A stretch of DNA of 64,000 nt from Amycolatopsis camponoti (lineage in GTDB: Bacteria; Actinomycetota; Actinomycetes; Mycobacteriales; Pseudonocardiaceae), in NCBI RefSeq assembly GCF_902497555.1, contig NZ_CABVGP010000001.1, positions 4,134,501-4,198,500 on the forward strand, in the 5' to 3' direction. A program made the translations under genes and the position numbers. The notes below the pieces were generated by a model. It did no database searches. It saw nothing but the letters and a program-made list of their open reading frames with translations, and was not told the DNA's origin. Shown one piece after another: positions 56,004 through 64,000 of this stretch (position 1 is the first letter of the stretch; each line of letters starts with the position of its first letter).

Positions 56004-56954
56004 ATGGCGCAGAAGTCGGCGGCGGTCGAGCTGGAGGTCGGGCCGCACACCGTGCGGATCTCGAACCCGGACCGGGTGTACTTCCCGGCCCGTGGCGAGA
56101 CGAAGCTCGACCTGGTCAACTACTACCTTTCGGTGGGCGACGGCATCGTCAACGCGCTGCGCGAGCGGCCGTGCATGCTGCACCGCTTCCCGTCCGGGGT
56201 GGCGGGGGAGAAGGTCCACCAGAAGCGCGTCCCGAACGGGGCGCCGCCGTGGCTGGAGACCGTCCGGGTGACCTTCCCGCGGTACAACCGGCACGCCGAC
56301 GAGCTGTGCGTGACCGAGCTGGCCCACGTCGCCTGGGCGGTGCAGATGTCCACTGTGGAGTTCCACCCGTGGAACTCGCGCCGCGCCGACACCGAGAAGC
56401 CGGACGAGTGGCGCATCGACCTCGACCCGATGCCCGACTGCGGCTACGACCGCGTCCGCCGGGTCGCGCACATCGCGCACGAGGTCCTCGACGAGCTGGG
56501 CGCGGTCGGCTGGCCCAAGACGTCCGGTGGTCGCGGCCTGCACATCTACGTCCGGATCAAGCCGGACTGGGGTTTCCGGGAGGTCCGCCGCGCGGCTTTG
56601 GCCTTCGCGCACGAAGTCGAACGCCGCGCCCCGGACGACGTCACGACGACCTGGTGGCGCAAGGACCGCGACCCCCGGCTGCTGTTCGTCGACTACAACC
56701 AGAACGCCCGCGACCACACCATCGCCAGCGCCTACTCGGTCCGCGGCAACCCGGAAGGCACGGTGTCGACGCCGATCCGCTGGGACGAGATCGACGACGC
56801 CGAGCCCGGCGACTTCACCATCGCCACGGTCCCGGCCCGCTTCGCCGAGCTGGGCGACCTCCACGCGGACATCGACCAGGCCGTGTTCTCCCTGGAGCCG
56901 CTGCTGGAGTGGGCCGACCGCGACGGCGTCGAGGAACCACCCGAACCCGACTGA
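56004..56954 (+). CDS. Stand-alone LigD-type polymerase (archaeo-eukaryotic primase fold)
   Basis: This 316-residue protein matches the polymerase domain of the NHEJ ligase LigD. It has RISNPDRVYFPARGETKLDLVNYY at the start, the catalytic WRIDLDPMPDC (DxD), SGGRGLHIYVRI and the later FVDYNQNARDHTIASAYSVR with the third carboxylate. Ligase and phosphoesterase domains are missing and no ku gene adjoins, as in actinomycetes with dispersed LigD-like paralogues (PolD-type). Likely role: fill-in synthesis with ribonucleotides in end-joining or excision repair. Confidence 0.9.
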   Translation: MAQKSAAVELEVGPHTVRISNPDRVYFPARGETKLDLVNYYLSVGDGIVNALRERPCMLHRFPSGVAGEKVHQKRVPNGAPPWLETVRVTFPRYNRHADELCVTELAHVAWAVQMSTVEFHPWNSRRADTEKPDEWRIDLDPMPDCGYDRVRRVAHIAHEVLDELGAVGWPKTSGGRGLHIYVRIKPDWGFREVRRAALAFAHEVERRAPDDVTTTWWRKDRDPRLLFVDYNQNARDHTIASAYSVRGNPEGTVSTPIRWDEIDDAEPGDFTIATVPARFAELGDLHADIDQAVFSLEPLLEWADRDGVEEPPEPD

Positions 56955-56988
56955 CGTATTTCCGGGCGGGTTCGCGGATCTGCCCGGA

Positions 56989-57408
56989 GTGAAGATCGTG
57001 CTGTCCGGATTGGACGCGGCCGCGTGGAGCCTGGTCGCGTTGCAGGTGGTCCTGCGACGCGAGGGGCACACCGTGCGCGTGGCGGCCGACGTGCTCGGGG
57101 CGTGCCGTCGCGAGCGGCCGGACTGCGTGGTGCTGTCCACCACGCACGGCGCCTCGGGCGTGGACGTGCTCCGCGACGTGCGTGCCGATCCCGACTTGGC
57201 CGGGGTGCCCGTGGTGCTCGGCGGCCGGATCGCGGGCACCCGCGCGGAACTGCTGGCCCTCGGCTACGACGAGGTCTTCCCGGTCGCCGCCACGGATCCC
57301 GGGGGAGCCGTGGCGGCGCTGCGGGAGTACCTCAGGCGTCAGTCCAGGCGTTCGACGATCGTCGCGTTGGCGAGGCCGCCCGCCTCGCACATCGTCTGCA
57401 GGCCGTAG
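56989..57408 (+). CDS. Small B12-binding-fold-like protein, no intact cobalamin motif
   Basis: This 139-residue product resembles the flavodoxin-like cobalamin-binding domain: VKIVLSGLDAAAWSLVALQVVL, GHTVRVAADVLGACRRERPDCVVLST, then VPVVLGGRIAG and a helical end. The DxHxxG motif that holds cobalamin is not present (LDAAAW has no histidine), so any B12 role is doubtful. The start is GTG 56989 or, better spaced from GGAG, GTG 56998. Its last roughly 23 codons overlap the convergent thiolase gene, so the C-terminus may have been extended by loss of a stop. Confidence 0.55.
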   Translation: MKIVLSGLDAAAWSLVALQVVLRREGHTVRVAADVLGACRRERPDCVVLSTTHGASGVDVLRDVRADPDLAGVPVVLGGRIAGTRAELLALGYDEVFPVAATDPGGAVAALREYLRRQSRRSTIVALARPPASHIVCRP

Positions 57409-58535
57409 CGGCCGCCGGTCTGCTCCAGCACCGAGAGCAACGTCGTCGCCAGGCGGGCGCCGCTGCCGCCGAGCGGGTGCCCGAGCGCGATCGCGCCGCC
57501 GTTGACGTTGACCTTCGCCAGGTCGGCGCCGATCTCGGCCTGCCAGGCGAGCACGACGCTCGCGAACGCCTCGTTGACCTCGAAGGCGTCGATGTCGCCC
57601 ACCGAAAGCCCGGCCCGGGCGAGGACCTTGCGGGTCGCCGGGATGACGCCGGTCAGCATGTACAGCGGGTCGTCGCCGACGACGGCGAAGCTGTGGATCC
57701 GGGCGCGGGGCCGCAGTCCGAGCGCCTTCGCCGTCTCGGAGCTGGTGATCATCAGCGCGGCGGCGCCGTCGTTGATCGGCGAGGAGTTGCCCGCGGTCAC
57801 GTGCCAGCCGAGGTCCGGGAACCGCTGCTCCCAGACGTCGGCGCGAAACGCGGGCTTCAGCCCGGCGAGGATCTCCGGCGTGGTGCCCGGCCGGACCGTC
57901 TCGTCGGTCGTGACGTCGGCGGGCACGCCGTTCGGACCGGGCGCCTTGAGCGGCGCGACCTCGCCGGCGAACTTCCCGTCCGCCCACGCCTTCGCGGCCC
58001 GCTGGTGGCTTTCCGCGGAGAACTCGTCGAGCTGAGCCCGGCTGAGGCCCCACTTCGCGGCGATCAGCTCCGCGCTGATGCCCTGCGGCACCAGGCCGTC
58101 CGGGTAGCGCGCGGCGACCTGCGTCCCGAACGGGTCGCGCCCGGCCACCTGGCTGCCCATCGGCACCCGGCTCATCGACTCGACGCCGGAGGCGATCACC
58201 AGGTCGTACGCGCCGGCGATGACGCCCTGCGCGGCGAAGTGGACGGCCTGCTGGCTGCTGCCGCACTGCCGGTCCACGGTCACCGCCGGCACCGACTCCG
58301 GCAGGCCCGCGGCCAGCGCGGCCCAGCGGGCGGTGTTCATGCTCTGCTCGCCGATCTGGCCGACGGCGCCGCTGATCACGTCGTCGATCCGGGCCGGGTC
58401 GACGCCGGTGCGCTCGACGAGCGAGCGGAGCGCGTGGGCGTGCAGGTCGACCGGGTGCACCCCGGCCAGTGTGCCGTTCGGCTTGCCCTTGCCGATCGGG
58501 GTCCGTACCGCGTCGACGATCACCGCGTCCGTCAT
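57339..58535 (-). CDS. Acetyl-CoA C-acyltransferase (thiolase)
   Basis: This 398-residue thiolase carries the nucleophilic Cys in VDRQCGSSQQAVHFAAQGV, the His in NGGAIALGHPLGGSGAR and a terminal CEAGGLANATI in place of the common CxGxG. It could act in fatty acid or steroid beta-oxidation or in acetoacetyl-CoA formation; the AIALGHPLG block is standard for degradative enzymes. ATG at 58535 with GAGGAGG upstream. It is divergent from an HxlR regulator that probably controls it. No other beta-oxidation genes adjoin. Confidence 0.88.
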   Translation of the reverse strand: MTDAVIVDAVRTPIGKGKPNGTLAGVHPVDLHAHALRSLVERTGVDPARIDDVISGAVGQIGEQSMNTARWAALAAGLPESVPAVTVDRQCGSSQQAVHFAAQGVIAGAYDLVIASGVESMSRVPMGSQVAGRDPFGTQVAARYPDGLVPQGISAELIAAKWGLSRAQLDEFSAESHQRAAKAWADGKFAGEVAPLKAPGPNGVPADVTTDETVRPGTTPEILAGLKPAFRADVWEQRFPDLGWHVTAGNSSPINDGAAALMITSSETAKALGLRPRARIHSFAVVGDDPLYMLTGVIPATRKVLARAGLSVGDIDAFEVNEAFASVVLAWQAEIGADLAKVNVNGGAIALGHPLGGSGARLATTLLSVLEQTGGRYGLQTMCEAGGLANATIVERLD

Positions 58536-58561
58536 GGCGTCTGCCTCCTCGCAGATCGGGG

Positions 58562-58653
58562 ATACGTTCGGTATACGCCGGGTGAGTTGGATACCACAAC
58601 TGACCTGTTCGGCACGTCACAGGAGGTTGACGTGCTAGGTTGGATTTTCAACC
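58562..58653. promoter_or_regulatory. Divergent control region of thiolase and HxlR
   Basis: Within the 131-bp spacer, ATAC-GTTCG-GTAT (58562-58574) and GGTTG-GATTTT-CAACC (58638-58653) are inverted repeats. TTGACG at about 58627 is a -35-like element. Either palindrome could be the HxlR site. Confidence 0.45.
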
Positions 58654-58666
58654 CCATGGAGGTGGC

Positions 58667-59104
58667 ATGGTCCGGCGTGGTCGCGAATGCTCGGTCGCCG
58701 AGGCGCTCGAGGTCGTCGGCGAGCGCTGGAGCCTGCTCGCGCTGCGGGAGATCATGCTGGGGGAGCGGCGCTTCAACCAGATCGCCGAGAACACCGGCGC
58801 GAGCCGCGACATCCTGGCCGCGCGGCTGCGCAAGCTCGTCGACGCGGGCGTGCTCGAGAAGGTCCAGTACGAGGCCCACCCGCCGCGTCACGAGTACTAC
58901 CCGACCGAAGCCGGCCGCGCGCTGCAGCCGCTCCTGCTCGGTCTGATGGCCTGGGGCGACAAGTACGTCCACCAGGGCGAACCGCCCACGTTGTGGCGCC
59001 ACGCCTGCGGCGAGGTGCTGGAGCCGGCCACCGTGTGCGCCCACTGCGGCGAGCCGGTCAACGCTCCCGGCACCCACGCGATCCGGCTGGGCGCCGTGCG
59101 CTGA
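58667..59104 (+). CDS. HxlR-family transcriptional regulator
   Basis: This 145-residue winged-helix protein opens with RRGRECSVAEALEVVGERWSLLAL, whose cysteine is the conserved HxlR residue. RFNQIAENTGASRDILAARL and LEKVQYEAHPPRHEYYPTEAG complete the wing. After the core it adds HACGEVLEPATVCAHCGEPV, a three-cysteine segment that may bind zinc or sense redox state. ATG at 58667 is supported by GGAGG at 58658-58662; the longer frame from 58640 lacks one. It is divergent from thiolase. Confidence 0.9.
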   Translation: MVRRGRECSVAEALEVVGERWSLLALREIMLGERRFNQIAENTGASRDILAARLRKLVDAGVLEKVQYEAHPPRHEYYPTEAGRALQPLLLGLMAWGDKYVHQGEPPTLWRHACGEVLEPATVCAHCGEPVNAPGTHAIRLGAVR

Positions 59105-59118
59105 CCCTCGTTCCGCCC

Positions 59119-59153
59119 AGGCCTCCTCGCATCCCCCGCGAGGAGGCCTTTTT
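59119..59153 (+). terminator. Rho-independent terminator after HxlR gene
   Basis: A perfect 12-bp stem (AGGCCTCCTCGC / GCGAGGAGGCCT) with loop ATCCCCC is followed by five consecutive T residues. It is the most classical intrinsic terminator in the window. Confidence 0.92.
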
Positions 59154-59403
59154 GGCGTTCGGGCGTTGACTTGAGACCCCCGTCACGGTAACTCTTGAAC
59201 GAATCAGTGCAAGAACCTGACAACAGTGCGAGAAATCGCGGCAGACGTCAGGAAGATTCCGCCCCGCCCCTCGACGAAGAGGTGCCCATGACGGCTGTCC
59301 CGTGCTGCCCGCGTGCGCCCCCGGACCGGGTCCCGCGCCCGTCCCGTTCCCCGGTTGTGCCGTCCCGACGCGTCTCCCCTCCTCCCCGGATCCGAGGAAA
59401 CCC
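59154..59403 (+). promoter_or_regulatory. Leader region of the secreted glucanase gene
   Basis: The 250-bp stretch between the terminator and the ATG at 59404 has no supported gene. Around 59190-59245 it is less GC-rich and carries a partly palindromic CTTG...CAAG element (59194-59213) and a twice-used CAGTGC(A/G)AGA word, probably the promoter and operator area. TTGACTTGA at about 59165 is a -35-like element. Confidence 0.4.
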
Positions 59404-62400
59404 ATGAGTACGAAGCGACTTCTGTCGCGCGCGGCGACCTACGCCGCCCTGTCCCTCCTCCTGGCCACCCCCGCCGTCGCCGCGAGCGCCGCCCCGGCCG
59501 GCACCTCCGCGCAGGTGGTTCAAGCTGCCGCCCAAGCCGCCGCCGCGACCTACACCGCCAGCAGCCAGCTCGCCGGCTACCCCGTGTCGAACGTCGGCGA
59601 CGGCAACCAGGCCACCTACTGGGAGAGCGCGAACAACCAGTTCCCGCAGTGGGTCCAGGCCGACCTCGGCGCGGCCACGAACGTCGCCCAGCTGGTGCTC
59701 AAGCTGCCCTCGAACTGGGAGGCCCGCACCGAGACCTTCAGCGTTCAAGGCAGCACGAACGGCACGAGCTTCAGCGACCTCAAGGCCTCGGCCGGCTACC
59801 GGTTCGACCCGGCGACCGGGAACACCGTCACCGTGGACGTCACCGGCAGCACCCGTTATGTCCGGGTGAACGTGACGGGCAACACCGGCTGGCCCGCCGC
59901 GCAGCTGTCGGAGTTCGAGGTGCACGGCCCGGCCGGCGGCGACACGCAGCCGCCGTCCGCGCCCGGCAACCTCGCCTACACCCAGCCCGCGAGCGGCCAG
60001 ATCCGGCTCACCTGGGCGGCGTCGACCGACAACACCGGGGTCGCGGGCTACGACGTCTACGCCAACGGCCAGCTCCGCGGCAGCGTCGCCGGAACCGTCC
60101 TGACCTACACCGACAACCAGCCCGACAGCGTGACCGTCGCCTACTACGTCCGTGCGAAGGATGCGGCGGGCAACCAGTCCGCGAACAGCGCCACCGTGAC
60201 GCGCAACGGCACCCAGGCCGGGACGAACCTCGCGGTGGGCAAGCCGATCACGGCGTCCTCGACCGAGTTCACGTTCGTCGCGGCCAACGCCAACGACAAC
60301 TCGACCAGCACGTACTGGGAGGGCGGCGGTGGGACCTACCCGAACCTGCTGACCGTCGCCTTGGGCGCCAACGCCGACCTCAACCAGGTCGTCGTGAAGC
60401 TCAACCCCGACGCGTCGTGGGGTCCGCGGACCCAGACGATCGCCGTCGAGGGCCGTGAGCAGAGCGGGACCGCGTTCACCACGCTGTCCGCCGCGCAGAC
60501 CTACAGCTTCAGCCCGTCCACCGGCAACACCGTGACGATCCCGCTGAGCGGCCGCGCCGCCGACGTCCGCCTGCGCGTCACCGCCAACTCCGGCGCCGGC
60601 GGCGGGCAGGCCGCGGAGTTCCAGGTCTTCGGCGTCCCCGCGCCGAACCCGGACCTGACGATCTCGGGGGTGTCCTGGTCACCGCAGAACCCCGTCGAGA
60701 CCGACGCGATCACGGCGTCGGCGACCGTCCGCAACGCCGGGACGGCCGCTTCGGGCGCGACGAACGTGAACCTCTACCTGGGCACGACCAAGGTCGGCAC
60801 CGCGGACGTCGGCGCGCTCGCCGCCGGCGCGTCGGCGACGGTGTCGGCGAACATCGGCACCCGGGACGCGGGCAGCTACCAGCTGACCGCGAAGGTCGAC
60901 GAGGCCAACGCCGTCATCGAACAGAACGAGGCCAACAACTCCTACACCGGCTCGACGGCGCTGGTCGTCAGCCCGGTGCAGAGCTCCGACCTCGTCGCGG
61001 CCACGGCGTGGTCGCCGACCAACCCGTCCGCGGGCAACACCGTCACGTTCACCACGACCCTGCGCAACCAGGGCACGGTGGCTTCGGCGGGCGGCGCCCA
61101 CGGCGTCACGGTGACGATCGCCGACCAGAACGGCACCGTCGTCAAGACGCTGACCGGCAGCTACACCGGGGCCATCGCCGCCGGAGCCACCGCGGCGCCC
61201 GTGACCGTCGGCACCTGGACCGCCGCCAACGGCCGGTACAGCGTGAAGACGGTCGTCGCGAACGACGCCAACGAGCTGCCGGTGAAGCAGGCCAACAACA
61301 CGAGCACGCAGGCGCTGTTCGTCGGCCGGGGCGCGAACATGCCCTACGACATGTACGAAGCCGAAGACGGCGTCGTCGCCGGCGGCGCGTCGGTGGTCGG
61401 CCCGAACCGGACGATCGGCGACCTCGCGGGCGAGGCGTCGGGCCGCAAGGCCGTGACGCTGAACTCGACCGGCTCGTCGGTGGAGTTCACGACCCGCGCG
61501 GCGACCAACACCCTCGTCACCCGGTTCTCCATCCCGGACTCCGCGGGCGGCGGCGGGCAGAACTCGACGCTGAACGTCTACGTCGACGGCACGTTCCTCA
61601 AGGCCATCGACCTGACCTCGCACTACGCGTGGCTCTACGGCGCCGAAACCGGCCCGGGCAACTCGCCGGGCGCCGGTCCTCGTCACATCTACGACGAGGC
61701 CAGCGCGATGCTCGGCACGACCGTGCCCGCCGGGCACAAGATCAAGCTGCAGAAGGACGCGGCCAACAGCACGAACTACGCGATCGACTTCGTGAACTTC
61801 GAGCAGGCCACCGCGACCGCCAACCCGGACCCGGCGCACTTCGCCGTGCCCGCCGGGTTCACGCAGCAGGACGTGCAGAGCGCCCTCGACAAGGTCCGCC
61901 AGGACACGACGCTCACCGGCGTCTACCTGCCGGCCGGGAACTACGCGCTGTCGAGCAAGCTCAACGTCTACGGCAAGGCCGTCACGGTCACCGGTGCCGG
62001 GCCGTGGTTCACGAAGTTCTCCGCGCCGTCGGGTCAGGAGAACACCGACATCGGCATCGACGTGCAGGCGAGCGCGAACGGGTCGACCTTCAGCGGGTTC
62101 GCGGTGTTCGGGAACTACACCTCGCGCATCGACGGCCCCGGCAAGGTGTTCAACCTGACCAACGTCGCGAACCTGACGATCGACAACATCTGGGTCGAGC
62201 ACCAGGTGGTGATGGTCTGGGGCACGAACGTGGACAACACCACGATCAAGAACTCCCGGATCCGTGACACCTTCGCCGACGGCGTCAACCTCACGAACGG
62301 GAGCACCGGCAACCACGTCACCAACATCGAGGCCCGGTCCACCGGCGACGACAGTTTCGCGCTGTTCGCCGCCACGGACATCAACCAGGGCAACCAGTAC

Positions 62401-62994
62401 GACAACGTGTTCGAGAACCTGACTTCGCTCACCCCGTGGCGCGCGGCCGGGCTGGCGGTTTACGGCGGGTACAACAACACCTTCCGGAACCTCTACATCG
62501 CGGACACGCTGACGTACTCGGCGATCACGATCAGCTCGCTCGACTTCGGCTACCCGTTCCTCGGGTTCGGGCCGCAGCCGACGACGGTCCAGAACGCCTC
62601 GCTCGTCCGGGACGGCGGCCACTTCTGGGGCCAGCAGACGTTCCCGGCGATCTGGTTGTTCTCCGCGTCCAAGGAGTTCCGCGGCATCCGGGTGTCCGAT
62701 GTGGACATCCAGAGCCCGACCTACAGCGGCATCATGTTCCAGACCAAGTACGACGGCACCACGCCGGAGAACCCGGTCCAGGACACGGTGCTGACGAACG
62801 TGTCGATCACCGGCGCACACCGCAGCGGTGACCAGTTCGACGCCAAGTCGGGGATCGGGATCTGGGCCAACGAGCTGCCGGAACCTGGTCAGGGCCCGGC
62901 CGTCGGCTCGGCGACGTTCACCGGGCTGACGTTGAGCGACAACGACCAGGACATCCGCAACACGACCGGCACGTTCACCATCATCCGCAACTAG
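59404..62994 (+). CDS. Large secreted multi-domain GH87-like alpha-glucanase
   Basis: This 1196-residue exported protein has a signal peptide (TYAALSLLLATPAVAASA). Then come a discoidin/F5-8C carbohydrate-binding domain (about 45-175), a fibronectin type III domain (180-270), a second discoidin domain (275-410), two CARDB-like repeats (PDLTISGVSWSPQNPVETD and SDLVAATAWSPTNPSAGNT starts) and a CBM6/35-like module opening at MYEAEDGVVAGGASVV. The catalytic right-handed beta-helix starts near residue 810. The helix has IRDTFADGVNLTNGSTGNHV and ARSTGDDSFALF, with paired acidic residues typical of GH87 mycodextranase/alpha-1,3-glucanase. It probably attacks fungal or dental-type alpha-1,3-glucans, pairing logically with the GH15 enzyme at 18985. 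Confidence 0.82.
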   Translation: MSTKRLLSRAATYAALSLLLATPAVAASAAPAGTSAQVVQAAAQAAAATYTASSQLAGYPVSNVGDGNQATYWESANNQFPQWVQADLGAATNVAQLVLKLPSNWEARTETFSVQGSTNGTSFSDLKASAGYRFDPATGNTVTVDVTGSTRYVRVNVTGNTGWPAAQLSEFEVHGPAGGDTQPPSAPGNLAYTQPASGQIRLTWAASTDNTGVAGYDVYANGQLRGSVAGTVLTYTDNQPDSVTVAYYVRAKDAAGNQSANSATVTRNGTQAGTNLAVGKPITASSTEFTFVAANANDNSTSTYWEGGGGTYPNLLTVALGANADLNQVVVKLNPDASWGPRTQTIAVEGREQSGTAFTTLSAAQTYSFSPSTGNTVTIPLSGRAADVRLRVTANSGAGGGQAAEFQVFGVPAPNPDLTISGVSWSPQNPVETDAITASATVRNAGTAASGATNVNLYLGTTKVGTADVGALAAGASATVSANIGTRDAGSYQLTAKVDEANAVIEQNEANNSYTGSTALVVSPVQSSDLVAATAWSPTNPSAGNTVTFTTTLRNQGTVASAGGAHGVTVTIADQNGTVVKTLTGSYTGAIAAGATAAPVTVGTWTAANGRYSVKTVVANDANELPVKQANNTSTQALFVGRGANMPYDMYEAEDGVVAGGASVVGPNRTIGDLAGEASGRKAVTLNSTGSSVEFTTRAATNTLVTRFSIPDSAGGGGQNSTLNVYVDGTFLKAIDLTSHYAWLYGAETGPGNSPGAGPRHIYDEASAMLGTTVPAGHKIKLQKDAANSTNYAIDFVNFEQATATANPDPAHFAVPAGFTQQDVQSALDKVRQDTTLTGVYLPAGNYALSSKLNVYGKAVTVTGAGPWFTKFSAPSGQENTDIGIDVQASANGSTFSGFAVFGNYTSRIDGPGKVFNLTNVANLTIDNIWVEHQVVMVWGTNVDNTTIKNSRIRDTFADGVNLTNGSTGNHVTNIEARSTGDDSFALFAATDINQGNQYDNVFENLTSLTPWRAAGLAVYGGYNNTFRNLYIADTLTYSAITISSLDFGYPFLGFGPQPTTVQNASLVRDGGHFWGQQTFPAIWLFSASKEFRGIRVSDVDIQSPTYSGIMFQTKYDGTTPENPVQDTVLTNVSITGAHRSGDQFDAKSGIGIWANELPEPGQGPAVGSATFTGLTLSDNDQDIRNTTGTFTIIRN

Positions 62995-63008
62995 ACAGGC
63001 ACACGGGT

Positions 63009-63037
63009 GCCCGCCGGGAAACCGTTTCCCGGCGGGC
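63009..63037 (+). terminator. Hairpin terminator after the glucanase gene
   Basis: A perfect 13-bp stem (GCCCGCCGGGAAA / TTTCCCGGCGGGC) with a 3-nt loop starts 14 bp past the stop. No T-tract beyond the TTT in the stem. Confidence 0.8.
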
Positions 63038-63072
63038 GCCGCCGTGCCAGGATGACGCCGGAGGTGGTCGAC

Positions 63073-63837
63073 GTGCGGATCCTGGTCACCGGCGGTACCG
63101 GACAGCTCGGCAGGCCGGTCGTCGAACGGCTGCGCGCGGCGGGGGAGGAGGTCCGCGTGCTGAGCCGGCGGCCCGCGCCCGGCGTCGTCCCCGGCGACCT
63201 GCGGACCGGGCGCGGCATCGACAGCGCGCTGGCCGGCGTCGACGTGGTCGTCCACTGCGCCACCGACTTCTTCGGCCGCGAGACGGACTTCGCGCGCACG
63301 CTCGCCGAGGCGGCGCGCTGGGCCGGGGGGCCGCACCTGGTCTACGTCTCGATCGTCGGCGTCGACCGCGTCCCGCTCGGCTACTACCGCAGCAAGCTCG
63401 AGACCGAGGAGTTCCTCGCGGCCTCCGGGCTGCCGCACACGATCCAGCGGGCGACGCAGTTCCACGCGCTCGTCCGCACGCTGTTCGCCGGCGCGTCCCG
63501 GCTGCCGGTGCTGCCCGTCCCGCGGCTGTCGTTCCAGCCGGTGGACGTCCGGGACGTCGCGGAGCGGCTCGCGGACCTCGCCCTGAGCGACCCGGCCGGG
63601 CGGGTCCCGGACTTCGGTGGTCCGGAGATCCTCGCCGCGGCCGAGCTGGCGCAGGCGGTCGCGGAGGCGAGCGGACGGCGACGGCGGATCGTGCCGGTGA
63701 GCGTGCCGGGCGAGACGTTCCGCGCCTACGCCGGCGGCGGTCACCTCGCGCCGGAGCACCTCGACGGCACGATCACCTTCCGGCAGTACCTGGCGGGGCA
63801 GGCGGACGCGGGTGTGCTGCGGTACCGGGCGCGCTGA
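63073..63837 (+). CDS. NmrA/NAD(P)-binding atypical SDR
   Basis: This 254-residue protein begins with ILVTGGTGQLGRPVVERL, an atypical-SDR NAD(P) motif. HLVYVSIVGVDRVPLGYYRSK follows, with the Tyr-x-x-x-Lys spacing kept as YYRSK. It then shows the NmrA-like FQPVDVRDVAERLADLAL block. Homologues include quinone oxidoreductase-like and redox-sensor proteins. GTG at 63073 has GGAGG eight bases before it; ATG 63052 is an alternative. Function not predictable beyond nucleotide binding. Confidence 0.85.
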   Translation: MRILVTGGTGQLGRPVVERLRAAGEEVRVLSRRPAPGVVPGDLRTGRGIDSALAGVDVVVHCATDFFGRETDFARTLAEAARWAGGPHLVYVSIVGVDRVPLGYYRSKLETEEFLAASGLPHTIQRATQFHALVRTLFAGASRLPVLPVPRLSFQPVDVRDVAERLADLALSDPAGRVPDFGGPEILAAAELAQAVAEASGRRRRIVPVSVPGETFRAYAGGGHLAPEHLDGTITFRQYLAGQADAGVLRYRAR

Positions 63838-63839
63838 CC

Positions 63840-63903
63840 GGTCGTATGTTTTCGGATTAATTACGAAGAATCTTGACCCCGGATCCGGATAGGTCATATG
63901 TTT
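63840..63903 (+). promoter_or_regulatory. Promoter-like region with direct repeats before the last gene
   Basis: GGTC(G/A)TATGTTT occurs at 63840 and 63892, 52 bp apart. TTGACC (63873) and CATATG (63895) are spaced like -35/-10 elements. The segment is AT-rich compared with its flanks. Confidence 0.4.
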
Positions 63904-63949
63904 GGCGGGCTGCACGCCGGTCCCCGCCTCAACGCCGAACGGATCCGAC

Positions 63950-64000
63950 ATGTCGAACCCTCCCTCTCGCCGCACCTTCCTCAAGCTCGGTGGCGCGGTC
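63950..64000 (+). CDS. Start of a Tat-exported protein (truncated by window edge)
   Basis: Only 17 codons are present: MSNPPSRRTFLKLGGAV. The twin-arginine motif SRRTFLK followed by a hydrophobic start indicates Tat export of a folded, often cofactor-bound or hydrolase protein. ATG at 63950 has only a weak GGA upstream. Nothing can be said about the mature part. Confidence 0.7.
   Translation, partial: MSNPPSRRTFLKLGGAV

Overview
The window is high-GC DNA with GTG starts, ATGA/GTGA gene overlaps and Pseudonocardiaceae-type gene content. It looks like chromosome of an Amycolatopsis-like actinomycete; this is inferred from base composition and gene families, not from a marker gene. I see no tRNA, rRNA, CRISPR array or insertion sequence.

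Region 1 (1-17 kb) is central and nitrogen metabolism. A divergent GntR regulator faces a ketopantoate-reductase-like gene and an NAD-type formate dehydrogenase whose catalytic subunit is split and rearranged. Next come hydroxypyruvate isomerase, tartronate semialdehyde reductase and glyoxylate carboligase. A purine block follows: three-subunit xanthine dehydrogenase, guanine deaminase, AzgA-type permease and an allophanate-hydrolase-like small protein. Glycerate kinase closes it. Together they suggest purine to ureide to glyoxylate to tartronate semialdehyde to glycerate to phosphoglycerate, with formate oxidation alongside.

Region 2 (17-37.4 kb) is a mosaic of small units, each with a local regulator and often a visible palindromic operator: aldo/keto reductase/TetR; a secreted GH15 enzyme; an NrtR-type Nudix regulator facing an SPFH / NAD-kinase-like / three-membrane-protein operon; FAD monooxygenase/TetR; LacI/GH2 beta-galactosidase; glutaminase and amino acid permease; and a PLP enzyme coupled to a YheO/DauR-type regulator.

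Region 3 (38.2-51.6 kb) is the most interesting part: a compact five-gene PUFA-synthase-like locus. Protein 1 is NPD-NPD-KS-AT-ACP-ACP-KR and protein 2 is KS-AT-DH-PPTase. A free ACP, an alpha/beta hydrolase and a GT1 glycosyltransferase follow with 1-4 nt overlaps. It carries every activity of a self-priming iterative lipid synthase plus release and glycosylation, suggesting an uncharacterised glycolipid or glycosylated polyene.

Region 4 (51.6-64 kb) holds a GNAT protein, an SDR, a drug exporter fused to a winged-helix-like domain, a PHP phosphoesterase, a stand-alone LigD-type polymerase, a thiolase with a divergent HxlR regulator, a large secreted GH87-like glucanase, an NmrA-like protein and the start of a Tat-exported protein. 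A palindromic 11-mer, TCCACWGTGGA, recurs across the window far more often than composition predicts.
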